From CAXBPY01 sp003455275 (GTDB lineage Bacteria > Bacteroidota > Bacteroidia > Chitinophagales > UBA10324): a DNA stretch of 16,855 bases. The translations under genes were made by a program, and so were the position numbers. The notes beneath the pieces were generated by a model. It was not told where the DNA came from and did no database searches. It saw nothing but the letters and a program-made list of their open reading frames with translations. Shown piece after piece: positions 8,404-16,082 of this stretch (positions are counted from its first letter, which is position 1; every line of letters starts with the position of its first letter). Location: positions 1 to 16,855 of the forward strand of contig CAXBPY010000062.1 of the NCBI GenBank assembly GCA_963977675.1, written 5' to 3'.

Positions 8404-9636
8404 ATGAAACGCTCACCACTGCTTGTAGTATTCATCACCATTTTCATTGACTTGCTTGGATTCGGAATTATCATTCCGATTTTACCAAACTACACAAAGG
8501 AACTAGGAGCGACCGCACTTCAGGTAGGTTTAATAGCAGGGGTCTATTCACTCATGAACTTTTTCTTCTCACCACTTTGGGGAACTATGAGTGACCGATA
8601 TGGGCGGAAACCGATAATTTTAATAAGCATTATCATCACGGCCTCCTCATATTTTTTATTTGCCTTTTCCAATACTTTAATGCTGGTGTTTCTGTCACGG
8701 TTGCTTGCAGGAATCGGCTCAGCAAATATTTCGACTGTGCAGGCATGTGTGGCGGATATTTCAACTCCTGAAAACAGAACCAAGAACATGGGAATCATCG
8801 GTGCCGCATTCGGACTTGGATTTATTTTCGGGCCTCCACTCGGTGGTTTTGTGAAACACAATTTCGGAATCGAATATGTAGGATTCATTGCTGCTGCCCT
8901 TTGTATCATCAATCTGGTCATGGCGTTTGTCATGCTTCCTGAAACTATTCATGAAAAAAATCCTGAAGCATCGTTTGCTTTTCATCCTTTTAAAGAATTT
9001 CGGAGCGCGTTCAAAAAAGAGATTATCCGTGATTTGTTTTTTATAAATTTCTTATATATCACCGCATTTGCAGCCATGCAGATTACAATTCCTATTCTTT
9101 GGAAAAATCACTATGGTATTACTGATGAAGGAGTAGGTTATATTTTTATGTTTATTGGAATTGCATCAGCTATTGTGCAAGGTGGATTGGTTGGCTGGCT
9201 CAACAAAAATTTTGGAGAGCGTAGATTATTGATTTCTGGCTCTGTGATGATGATGATTGGTTTGGCACTGTGCCCGCTGGCTCCTCAATATCTTTTTATC
9301 CCTGCACTTGCATTGATTATCATTCTGATTTCACTTGCAAATGGCTGCATCACACCTACGCTCACTTCGTTGATTTCAAAAAATTCACTCCGACACGAAC
9401 AAGGTCAAATGCTTGGACTGAATATGTCATTTGCTTCACTTGCCAGGGTTGCCGGACCGGCATATGGAGGATTTGTTTATGATTTTCATTTCTACCTTCC
9501 ATATTTTATCGGAGCCGGTATCATGCTGTGCGCATGGATTTTTGCCATACGGGTTTTAAACCTAAAAGACAATACTGATTCAGGAAACGGTTCCTCCGAA
9601 ATGGAGGCTGTGCCTGATTCGAAACAATCAGATTAA
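8404..9636 (+). CDS. MFS transporter, drug:H+ antiporter (DHA1/TetA-like)
   Basis: The protein has 410 residues and about twelve hydrophobic segments. The first (about 5-28) holds FIDLLGFGIIIP with a buried Asp16, as in the TetA-like DHA1 group. MFS motif A, GTMSDRYGRKP, is at 60-70 in the loop between segments 2 and 3. The antiporter motif C (GAAFGLGFIFGPPLGG) is in segment 5. The last 25 or so residues form a hydrophilic acidic tail. It should exchange protons for a small molecule across the inner membrane. The TetA-like group includes tetracycline exporters but also many transporters of unknown substrate, and nothing here proves a resistance role. The start ATG at 8404 follows a 62-base divergent intergenic region that probably holds promoters for both directions. 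Confidence 0.88.
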   Translation: MKRSPLLVVFITIFIDLLGFGIIIPILPNYTKELGATALQVGLIAGVYSLMNFFFSPLWGTMSDRYGRKPIILISIIITASSYFLFAFSNTLMLVFLSRLLAGIGSANISTVQACVADISTPENRTKNMGIIGAAFGLGFIFGPPLGGFVKHNFGIEYVGFIAAALCIINLVMAFVMLPETIHEKNPEASFAFHPFKEFRSAFKKEIIRDLFFINFLYITAFAAMQITIPILWKNHYGITDEGVGYIFMFIGIASAIVQGGLVGWLNKNFGERRLLISGSVMMMIGLALCPLAPQYLFIPALALIIILISLANGCITPTLTSLISKNSLRHEQGQMLGLNMSFASLARVAGPAYGGFVYDFHFYLPYFIGAGIMLCAWIFAIRVLNLKDNTDSGNGSSEMEAVPDSKQSD

Positions 9637-9660
9637 TTTCTTCAATGATTATGAAGAGGC

Positions 9661-9679
9661 AATTTGTTTGAAACAAATT
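9661..9679. repeat. Perfect inverted repeat between the MFS gene and mnmE
   Basis: AATTTGTTT, a central G, then AAACAAATT form a perfect 9-base inverted repeat centred on 9670. It lies 25 bases after the MFS stop and 32 bases before the mnmE GTG, and is followed by a T-rich stretch. It could be a weak, AT-rich terminator for the MFS gene (stem of about 7 pairs) or a dimeric operator near the mnmE promoter. The sequence does not decide between these. Confidence 0.5.
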
Positions 9680-9710
9680 CATTTTGATTTAAGAAATTAT
9701 TTTCGTCGCT

Positions 9711-11081
9711 GTGTCATTAAACCAGGAGATCATCACCGCAATCAGTACCCCTTCAGGAAAAGGAGCAATTGCTGTTGTTCGTATTTCTGGTGAAGGAAGT
9801 ATTGAATTAGTTCAATCGATTTTCAAAGGCAAAGATTTAACAAGGCAACAGAGCCACACAATTCACTATGGAAGGATTGTGGACGGACAAGAAGTGCTGG
9901 ATGAAGTGATGGTTTCCATTTTCCGAAAACCGAAAAGTTTTACGACTGAAGATTTGGTTGAGGTTTCATGCCACGGTTCACCGTTTGTTGCTGAAAAAAT
10001 AATTCAGCTATTACTGAAAAAAGGAGCGAGGCTTGCTAATCCGGGCGAATTCACTTTGCGTGCATTTATAAATGGAAGAATTGATCTGAGCCAGGCAGAA
10101 GCGATTGCTGATTTGATTGCAAGCAGTTCAGCTGCTGCACATGCTGTGGCAATGAAACAAATGCGGGGAGGATTTTCGCACGAGATAATAAACCTTCGCA
10201 CAGAGCTTTTAAATTTTGCTTCACTACTCGAACTCGAACTTGATTTCAGTGAAGAAGATGTGGAGTTTGCCAACCGCGAAAAACTGGTTTCGCTCATTGA
10301 TAATATTCGGAAAAAAATTTCTCCGCTCATTGAATCATTTCAATTAGGCAATGTGATTAAAGCCGGAGTGAACACTGTGATTGCCGGAAAACCAAACGCC
10401 GGAAAGTCTACACTGCTCAATGCTTTGCTGAATGAAGAGCGCGCAATTGTTTCTGCTATCGCAGGAACTACCCGCGATGTGATTGAAGAAACCATCAACA
10501 TCCGCGGGCTGGTGTTTCGCTTCATGGATACCGCCGGGCTTCGGCATACTGAAGATGAGATTGAAAAAATCGGAGTTCAGAAATCGCACGAAAAAATTCG
10601 TGATGCTGCCGTGCTGATTTATCTGGCGGATGCTTCTTCATTCACGGATATGAATTCATTGAATGAAGAATTAAGCGAAGCAAAAAAATTCGGAGTGCCG
10701 TTTCTTTTGGTGTTAAACAAAACTGATTTGCTCAATGAAAATCTGAAGCAGGAAATGATGAAATCAAAATCAGCGATTCTCATTTCAGCAAAATCAAAAA
10801 CCGGAATTGATGAGTTGAAAGATGCGCTGTTTCATCTCATTGCCAAGGATGGTTGGATGGAAGACCAAACTATTGTCACCAATCTTCGTCACTTCGAAAG
10901 TTTGAAGAAAGCGAACGAAGCGCTCAGCACTGTGAAATTCGGAATTGAAAAACGCTCAAGCGGCGAAATGATTGCTTTCGATTTGCGGGCATCACTTGAT
11001 GCACTTGGCGAAATTTCAGGTGAGGTAACAAATGATGAAGTGCTTGGAAATATTTTTTCGAAATTCTGTATCGGAAAATAA
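9711..11081 (+). CDS. mnmE: tRNA uridine-5-carboxymethylaminomethyl(34) synthesis GTPase MnmE
   Basis: The protein has 456 residues, the normal length. With MnmG it installs the carboxymethylaminomethyl group on wobble U34 of certain tRNAs, using a tetrahydrofolate donor and GTP hydrolysis. Seen in order: the N-terminal folate-binding domain (TPSGKGAIAVVRISG, about 13-27); the helical domain with PGEFTLRAFINGRIDLSQAEAI; the inserted G domain with GKPNAGKST (226-234), GTTRD, DTAG (273-276) and NKTD (336-339); and the C-terminal FCIGK with the conserved Cys of the family. The start is GTG at 9711: an in-frame TAA at 9690-9692 and the absence of any ATG in between or just after leave no better choice. 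The MerR-type gene follows at 37 bases, so the two may share a transcript, although no functional link is expected. Confidence 0.97.
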   Translation: MSLNQEIITAISTPSGKGAIAVVRISGEGSIELVQSIFKGKDLTRQQSHTIHYGRIVDGQEVLDEVMVSIFRKPKSFTTEDLVEVSCHGSPFVAEKIIQLLLKKGARLANPGEFTLRAFINGRIDLSQAEAIADLIASSSAAAHAVAMKQMRGGFSHEIINLRTELLNFASLLELELDFSEEDVEFANREKLVSLIDNIRKKISPLIESFQLGNVIKAGVNTVIAGKPNAGKSTLLNALLNEERAIVSAIAGTTRDVIEETINIRGLVFRFMDTAGLRHTEDEIEKIGVQKSHEKIRDAAVLIYLADASSFTDMNSLNEELSEAKKFGVPFLLVLNKTDLLNENLKQEMMKSKSAILISAKSKTGIDELKDALFHLIAKDGWMEDQTIVTNLRHFESLKKANEALSTVKFGIEKRSSGEMIAFDLRASLDALGEISGEVTNDEVLGNIFSKFCIGK

Positions 11082-11118
11082 TGTTTAGTATTTTAGTTAT
11101 TCTGTTAAGCAGAAAAAA

Positions 11119-12018
11119 ATGATTCACTACAGTATTAACGATCTGGAAAGATATTCAGGCATTAAGGCCCACACCATTCGTATTTGGGAAAAACGCTATC
11201 GATTGTTTATACCAAAGCGCCATTCCTCCAACATTCGCTATTATGACAATGAGCAGTTGCGCAAGTTGCTGAACATCGCCACACTCATCAATCACGGTAT
11301 AAAAATTTCAAAAGTTAGTTCACTGTCTGAAATGGAGGTGAACAAACACATTAAGGAATTTGCTGCTCATCCTCAAAGCACCGAGGCACAGTTTGAAATT
11401 TATGTGAATGAATTGCTCAGTGCCGCAATAGAATTTAACAAGCAAGCGTTCGATAGTATGTTCAACAGTTGTGTGGTCAGATTTGGTTTCAGTCAAACAA
11501 TTGATCGTATTCTGTATCCGTTGCTCACGCGGACAGGCACACTTTGGTGCACAGCTGATGTGCATCCGGCGCAGGAGCATTTTATTTCAAATCTTGCTAA
11601 ACAAAAACTCTTCAGCGCCATTGATGGTAAGTCAGGTGGTGAAAAAAAAGCAAACAGAAAATACCTCCTCTTCCTTCCGCAAAGTGAAGAGCACGAAATT
11701 GGTTTGCTCTATACCTACTACCTCCTGCTTCGCGAGGGTGAGAGTGCCATCTATCTCGGACAGCGGGTGCCTTTCGAAAGTTTAATTGATGCAGTAAAAA
11801 CCATAAAGCCCACCCATGTCGTATTTTTTTCTGTGACGCATCAAAGGCTGAATGAACTGCAGAAATATTTGATAAAAATGTCAAAGTCTTTTCCAAATCA
11901 AAAAATATTTGTTGCAGGAAATATGAGTCAATTGAATAAGCTAAAATCAAATAAAAATGTTTCTGTGCTTCGGTCGAAGGCTGATATTAATTTACATTTG
12001 TCCTCATTCAGCTTATGA
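11119..12018 (+). CDS. MerR-family regulator with cobalamin-binding domains (CarH/LitR-like)
   Basis: The protein has 299 residues. Residues 1-75 form a MerR winged helix (YSINDLERYSGIKAHTIRIWEKRY, then NIRYYDNEQL). The middle helical part carries Trp143-x9-Glu153-His154, the adenosylcobalamin-capping motif of CarH. The C-terminal Rossmann-like part has EEHEIG with His192, at the place of the lower cobalt ligand. By memory of Thermus CarH these correspond to W131, E141/H142 and H177. CarH binds DNA as a B12-bound tetramer in the dark and releases it on light, derepressing carotenoid genes. The position is telling: the stop codon abuts crtI and heads the whole carotenoid operon. Two caveats apply. 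The later cobalamin-loop motifs differ from the usual pattern (SVT where SxL is expected, AGN where GG is expected). Some family members also act without B12. Autoregulation is inferred from the operon layout. Confidence 0.85.
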   Translation: MIHYSINDLERYSGIKAHTIRIWEKRYRLFIPKRHSSNIRYYDNEQLRKLLNIATLINHGIKISKVSSLSEMEVNKHIKEFAAHPQSTEAQFEIYVNELLSAAIEFNKQAFDSMFNSCVVRFGFSQTIDRILYPLLTRTGTLWCTADVHPAQEHFISNLAKQKLFSAIDGKSGGEKKANRKYLLFLPQSEEHEIGLLYTYYLLLREGESAIYLGQRVPFESLIDAVKTIKPTHVVFFSVTHQRLNELQKYLIKMSKSFPNQKIFVAGNMSQLNKLKSNKNVSVLRSKADINLHLSSFSL

Positions 12019-13524
12019 ATGAATTTTGTTTTTATGAATGATGGAAAAAATATTGCCGTAATAGGTTCCGGATTCTCCGGATTAGCTTCTGCTACTCTGC
12101 TGGCGCAGCATGGGTTTGATGTAACGATTTATGAGAAGAACAATCAGGTGGGAGGCCGTGCACGGGTACTCAGCGATAGCGGCTACACTTTTGACATGGG
12201 TCCGAGCTGGTATTGGATGCCTGATGTTTTTGAAAAATATTTTTCGAACTTCAATAAGAAAGTCAAACACTTTTATGAATTAAAGCTCTTATCGCCTTCG
12301 TTTCGCGTTTACTTCGGTAAGAATGATTTTATTGATGTGCCTTCTTCGCCCGCGGAAATTGCAGAGCTTTTTGCTCAACTTGAACCCGGAGGTGCTGACA
12401 AATTCAAAAAATTTATTTCTGATGCAGAAACCAAGTATAAAATTGGTATGCAGCAGTTAGTGTATTCTCCTTCCATCAGTATTCTTGAGTTTGCAAGTTT
12501 GTCATTGTTGAATCAGGTAATGAACATCAGCGTGCTGCGATCGCTTCATTCAGATGTTAAAAAATATTTTTCAAACCCGCGCGCCCTTGCATTGCTTGAA
12601 TTTCCGGTACTTTTTCTTGGCGCCACAGCTGAAAAAATTCCTTCGCTTTATAGTTTAATGGATTTTGCTGCATATGAGCTTGGCACCTGGTATCCTGTTG
12701 GCGGCTTCTCTAAAATTTCAGGAGGCATGATGGATTTGGCTGAATCTTTTGGAGTAAAAGTTCAAACCGGTGAGGCGATAGAAAAATTGGAGGTAAGCGG
12801 AAACAGAATCTCGCTACTGCGAACCCGAAAAGAAGAGATTACTGCTGATGCCGTAATTGGTGCAGCAGATTATGCTCATACTGAACAGCTGTTAGACGAG
12901 GAATTCAGAAACTATTCGGGAGATTATTGGAAGAAAAAAACTTTTGCTCCTTCTGCTTTGATTTTTTTTCTGGGGGTGAAAAAGAAAATTTCTGGATTGA
13001 TTCATCATAATTTATTTTTTGATGAATCATTGAAAGAACACGCAGAAGAAATTTATGAGAATCCCCAATGGCCACGCAAGCCATTGTTCTATGTATGTTG
13101 TACTTCTAAAACTGATGATACAGTAGCACCTGAAGGGCACGAAAATTTATTTGTATTGATTCCGATCGCAACCGGATTAAAAGACGATGAATCAGTTCGG
13201 GAAAAATATTTTCAGTTGATAATAAACCGCCTGGAAGAAAATACCGGCGAGGAAATTCTTTCACACATTGAATTTAAAAAGAGTTACAGCATCAATGATT
13301 TCACTTCTGATTATAACTCTTACGGCGGAAATGCTTACGGGCTTGCAAATACACTTCGCCAAACTGCATTTATGCGGCCAAAAATTATCAACCGAAAGGT
13401 GGAGAATCTTTTTTATTGCGGCCAATTAACTGTCCCTGGTCCGGGAGTTCCTCCGGCGTTAATTTCAGGACAAATAGCTGCGCAGCAGGTCATCAATTAT
13501 TTTAAAAAGCAGAAAAGAAAATGA
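12019..13524 (+). CDS. crtI: Phytoene desaturase CrtI
   Basis: The protein has 501 residues. It introduces double bonds into 15-cis-phytoene to give lycopene, with FAD, at the inner membrane. The N-terminal FAD-binding motif is IAVIGSGFSGLASA (Gly16, Gly18, Gly21) followed by the acidic Glu39 and VGGRA. The C-terminal signature FYCGQLTVPGPGVPPALISG is characteristic of CrtI-type desaturases. The regulator's TGA at 12016-12018 directly abuts the ATG at 12019, in the same frame. A second in-frame ATG at 12034 (residue 6) gives MNDGKNIAVIG, equally plausible because CrtI proteins often begin close to the dinucleotide fold. The end overlaps crtB by four bases (ATGA). A 4,4'-diapophytoene-type desaturase is possible from sequence alone, but the partner genes crtZ and a C40-type lycopene cyclase favour phytoene. 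Confidence 0.93.
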   Translation: MNFVFMNDGKNIAVIGSGFSGLASATLLAQHGFDVTIYEKNNQVGGRARVLSDSGYTFDMGPSWYWMPDVFEKYFSNFNKKVKHFYELKLLSPSFRVYFGKNDFIDVPSSPAEIAELFAQLEPGGADKFKKFISDAETKYKIGMQQLVYSPSISILEFASLSLLNQVMNISVLRSLHSDVKKYFSNPRALALLEFPVLFLGATAEKIPSLYSLMDFAAYELGTWYPVGGFSKISGGMMDLAESFGVKVQTGEAIEKLEVSGNRISLLRTRKEEITADAVIGAADYAHTEQLLDEEFRNYSGDYWKKKTFAPSALIFFLGVKKKISGLIHHNLFFDESLKEHAEEIYENPQWPRKPLFYVCCTSKTDDTVAPEGHENLFVLIPIATGLKDDESVREKYFQLIINRLEENTGEEILSHIEFKKSYSINDFTSDYNSYGGNAYGLANTLRQTAFMRPKIINRKVENLFYCGQLTVPGPGVPPALISGQIAAQQVINYFKKQKRK

Positions 13525-14357
13525 AAGAGAAATTCGATTATGTTTCTGCCCGAAGCAGCCAATTGGTAACGCGGAAATACAGTACAAGTTTTTCACTCGG
13601 CATTTTATTTCTTAATAAAAAATTCCATCAACCCATTTATTCCATTTATGGATTTGTACGGTGTGCAGATGAGATTGTAGACAGTTTTCATGGTTACAAT
13701 AAAAAGTATTTGTTAGAAAAATTTTGTGCCGATACTTATGATGCAATTGAAAACAAAATCAGCCTCAATCCAATTTTGAATTCTTTTCAGCAAGTTGTTC
13801 ATGAGTATAAAATCGACCGAGAATTGATAGATGGCTTTCTCCATAGTATGGAAATGGATTTGCAGCAATCAAATCATAATGAAGAATCGTTTAAGAAATA
13901 CATTCTCGGTTCAGCTGAAGTTGTTGGCTTAATGTGTCTTCGCGTGTTTACTGAAAATGATTTAGCACTTTACGAAAAACTGAAACCGGCTGCTATGAAA
14001 CTGGGAGCAGCATTTCAAAAAGTGAATTTCCTTCGTGATTTAAAGCAGGACTATGAGGGTCTTGGCCGCACCTACTTCCCGAATGTAGATTTTAAAAAAT
14101 TTTCGAAACAAGACAAACTGAATATTGAAAAGGAAATTGATAATGATTTTCAATCAGCGCTTCAGGGAATCAAACTGCTTCCGCGCGGAGCACGAAGCGG
14201 AGTATATCTTGCATATTATTATTATAAAAAACTTTTTGAAAAAATCCGCCGCATTCCTGCACAAAGGGTGATGAGAGAAAGGATCAGGATACCAAACACA
14301 ATGAAGATAGCATACATGTTTAAGTCTTATCTAAGGAACAGTTTAAATTTACTTTGA
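13521..14357 (+). CDS. crtB: Phytoene synthase CrtB
   Basis: The protein has 278 residues. It condenses two GGPP molecules head to head to 15-cis-phytoene, the first committed step of C40 carotenoid synthesis. Two aspartate-rich motifs bind the Mg2+-diphosphates: CADEIVDSF (Asp50, Asp54) and NFLRDLKQDYEGLGRTYFP (Asp173, Asp177). The surrounding squalene/phytoene synthase pattern is intact, with RKYSTSFSLG near the N-terminus holding the usual Tyr-Ser-x-Ser-Phe-like element. The start codon overlaps the crtI stop as ATGA, which indicates translational coupling. A diapophytoene synthase is a less likely alternative. GGPP has to come from a crtE encoded elsewhere in the genome. Confidence 0.94.
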   Translation: MKEKFDYVSARSSQLVTRKYSTSFSLGILFLNKKFHQPIYSIYGFVRCADEIVDSFHGYNKKYLLEKFCADTYDAIENKISLNPILNSFQQVVHEYKIDRELIDGFLHSMEMDLQQSNHNEESFKKYILGSAEVVGLMCLRVFTENDLALYEKLKPAAMKLGAAFQKVNFLRDLKQDYEGLGRTYFPNVDFKKFSKQDKLNIEKEIDNDFQSALQGIKLLPRGARSGVYLAYYYYKKLFEKIRRIPAQRVMRERIRIPNTMKIAYMFKSYLRNSLNLL

Positions 14358-14365
14358 ATATCAAT

Positions 14366-14920
14366 ATGGAATCAGGAAACGAATATGTAATACTGGTGAA
14401 TGAACGGGATGAACCCCGGGGCTTCATGGAAAAATTACCTGCGCATAAGGGAGGAAAACTTCATCGCGCGTTTTCGGTTTTTATTTTCAATTCGAAAGGA
14501 GAAATGCTGCTGCAACAGCGGGCCGCCGGAAAGTATCACTCCGCGTTGCTTTGGAGCAATGCCTGTTGCAGCCATCCTGCACCATACAGTGATTTGTCAA
14601 ACTCTGCAGTGCGCCGGTTAGAAAAAGAAATGGGAATAATATGTCAGCTAAAGCCTGCATTTCATTTCACTTACAAAGCAGAACTTGAAAATGGAATTAC
14701 TGAACACGAATTCGATCATGTTTTTGTCGGAGTCAGCGATGAAACCCCTTCGCCTGATAAAAACGAAGTTGAAAACTGGAGATGGATTTCAATTGAAGAA
14801 CTGGTTTCTGAAATCACAAAATCTCCTGAAAAATTCACCGAGTGGTTCAGGATATGTTATGTGAAAGCCGTTAATAGTTTCAATGATATTTTTCACCACG
14901 GAAAAATTCTGCAACTATGA
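14366..14920 (+). CDS. idi: Isopentenyl-diphosphate delta-isomerase, type 1
   Basis: The protein has 184 residues from the ATG at 14366. It interconverts IPP and DMAPP, supplying the allylic starter for GGPP. It is a Nudix-fold enzyme of the type 1 class. Conserved positions include His27 and His33 (PAHKGGKLHR), catalytic Cys68 in NACCSHP, metal/acid Glu113 and Glu115 (TEHEFDH), and Trp160 near the C-terminus, matching the known E. coli layout. The start could instead be TTG at 14354, which would overlap the crtB stop as TTGA and add four residues. The ATG, 8 bases past the crtB stop, fits the family N-terminus better. The stop overlaps crtZ as ATGA. Its presence inside the operon suggests that precursor supply is raised together with pigment synthesis. 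Confidence 0.93.
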   Translation: MESGNEYVILVNERDEPRGFMEKLPAHKGGKLHRAFSVFIFNSKGEMLLQQRAAGKYHSALLWSNACCSHPAPYSDLSNSAVRRLEKEMGIICQLKPAFHFTYKAELENGITEHEFDHVFVGVSDETPSPDKNEVENWRWISIEELVSEITKSPEKFTEWFRICYVKAVNSFNDIFHHGKILQL

Positions 14921-15384
14921 ACTGGATATCCAATATCGCAATTACGATGGTTGCGTTTGTTACAATGGAAGGTGTTGCCTGGTTCACTCACAAATTCGTA
15001 ATGCATGGGTTTCTGTGGATGCTGCACCGCGATCATCATAAAAAAGATTCGTATGGATTTTTTGAGCGCAATGATTTTTTCTTTCTCGTGTTCGCCATTC
15101 CTGGAATCGCGTGCCTTTTTTCAGGAATGAACTATGAGATCCAATTCCTGTTTTTCATTGGAGCCGGAATAACGCTCTATGGAGCTGCTTACTTTTTTGT
15201 TCACGATATTTTTATACATCAGAGAATAAAATGGCTCAGCAAAACCGACAATAATTATTTCCGTGCGATTCGCCGCGCACATAAGATGCATCACAAGCAT
15301 TTAGACAAATATGATGGAGAATGTTTCGGAATGCTGTGGGTTCCGCTCCGATATTTCCGCGAAGCGAAATCCGGGAATTCATGA
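14917..15384 (+). CDS. crtZ: Beta-carotene 3-hydroxylase CrtZ
   Basis: The protein has 155 residues and belongs to the membrane-bound di-iron fatty-acid-hydroxylase superfamily. It hydroxylates the beta-rings at C3 and C3', turning beta-carotene into zeaxanthin through cryptoxanthin. The histidine clusters are complete: His25-x4-His30, His37-x2-His40-His41, His96-x4-His101 and His122-x2-His125-His126. Hydrophobic segments lie at about 7-23, 54-70, 76-96 and partly in between. The ATG overlaps the idi stop as ATGA, and its own stop overlaps the lycopene cyclase start as ATGA. The short length is normal for bacterial CrtZ. Confidence 0.94.
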   Translation: MNWISNIAITMVAFVTMEGVAWFTHKFVMHGFLWMLHRDHHKKDSYGFFERNDFFFLVFAIPGIACLFSGMNYEIQFLFFIGAGITLYGAAYFFVHDIFIHQRIKWLSKTDNNYFRAIRRAHKMHHKHLDKYDGECFGMLWVPLRYFREAKSGNS

Positions 15385-16082
15385 AATCGCTTTACCTGCT
15401 CATTGATTTTTTCAGCGTGATAATTCCGCTGCTGTTTTCTTTTCACCCGAAGATTCAGTTTCATCGCGAGTGGAAATATTTTCTTCAGTCAATGCTGCTC
15501 ACTGCAATTTTTTTTCTGGTGTGGGATGTAGTGTTCACTCAACTCGGCGTGTGGGGTTTCAATCAGAATTATGTATCAGGAATTTATTTTTTCAACTTGC
15601 CGATAGAAGAAGTTTTGTTCTTCTTCTGCATACCATACTCGTGTGTGTTCAGTTATTTCTGCCTCGGAAAAATTTTTCCGCAATTGCTCGCAGCGCGTTT
15701 GAATTCTTTTTTCATTCAGGCAATTGCAATTGTGTTATTGATTATTTCAATTTTCAATTTCGGAAAACTTTATACGGCCTTGGCTTTTTCGCTCGATGGA
15801 ATTTTTCTTCTTATCGCAGCGAGAATGATTCCGCAGAAAATGTTTTTGTTTTTTATCAGCTACCTTCTCATGCTCATTCCATTCTTAATTGTAAACGGAA
15901 TTCTCACAGGGACAGGAATAGAAAACGAAGTAGTGTGGTATAGCAACAATGAGAATCTTGGAATCCGTTTGCTCACCATTCCTGTTGAAGATTTTTTTTA
16001 TGGAATGTTTTTGATAGGAATGAATATAATACTGTATGAATTGTTGAATTTTTCAAAGAAAAAAAATATGGTTATCCATTGA
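15381..16082 (+). CDS. crtYcd: Lycopene cyclase, two-domain CrtYcd type
   Basis: The protein has 233 residues from the ATG at 15381. It should cyclise both ends of lycopene to beta-rings, giving beta-carotene. It is a polytopic membrane protein with six to seven hydrophobic segments and lacks the FAD-binding fold of classical CrtY. Two homologous halves are recognisable from paired motifs, NLPIEEVLFF (PIEE at 74-77) and TIPVEDFFYG (PVED at 201-204). These correspond to the heterodimeric CrtYc/CrtYd of actinobacteria fused into one chain, as is also seen in archaea. The start is chosen because ATGA overlaps the crtZ stop, the same junction style as in the other genes here, and because it begins right at the first membrane segment. 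An upstream ATG at 15321 would overlap crtZ by 64 bases and add 20 polar residues. No terminator is seen after the stop. Confidence 0.9.
   Translation: MKSLYLLIDFFSVIIPLLFSFHPKIQFHREWKYFLQSMLLTAIFFLVWDVVFTQLGVWGFNQNYVSGIYFFNLPIEEVLFFFCIPYSCVFSYFCLGKIFPQLLAARLNSFFIQAIAIVLLIISIFNFGKLYTALAFSLDGIFLLIAARMIPQKMFLFFISYLLMLIPFLIVNGILTGTGIENEVVWYSNNENLGIRLLTIPVEDFFYGMFLIGMNIILYELLNFSKKKNMVIH

Noticed and set aside
8404..9636. Tetracycline resistance gene
   Set aside because: The protein shares general DHA1/TetA-like motifs only; no flanking TetR gene or mobile element is seen, so the substrate is left open.
11471..11950. Open frames overlapping the regulator gene on both strands
   Set aside because: They have no recognisable motifs and overlap a gene with clear domain motifs; treated as shadows, like the other overlapping frames in the window.
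14354..14365. TTG at 14354 as start of idi
   Set aside because: A rare start codon adding four residues; the ATG at 14366 matches the family N-terminus. Kept as an alternative because TTGA would mirror the ATGA overlaps.
15321..15380. ATG at 15321 as start of the lycopene cyclase
   Set aside because: It would overlap crtZ by 64 bases and add polar residues before the first membrane segment; ATG 15381 gives the ATGA overlap seen at other junctions.
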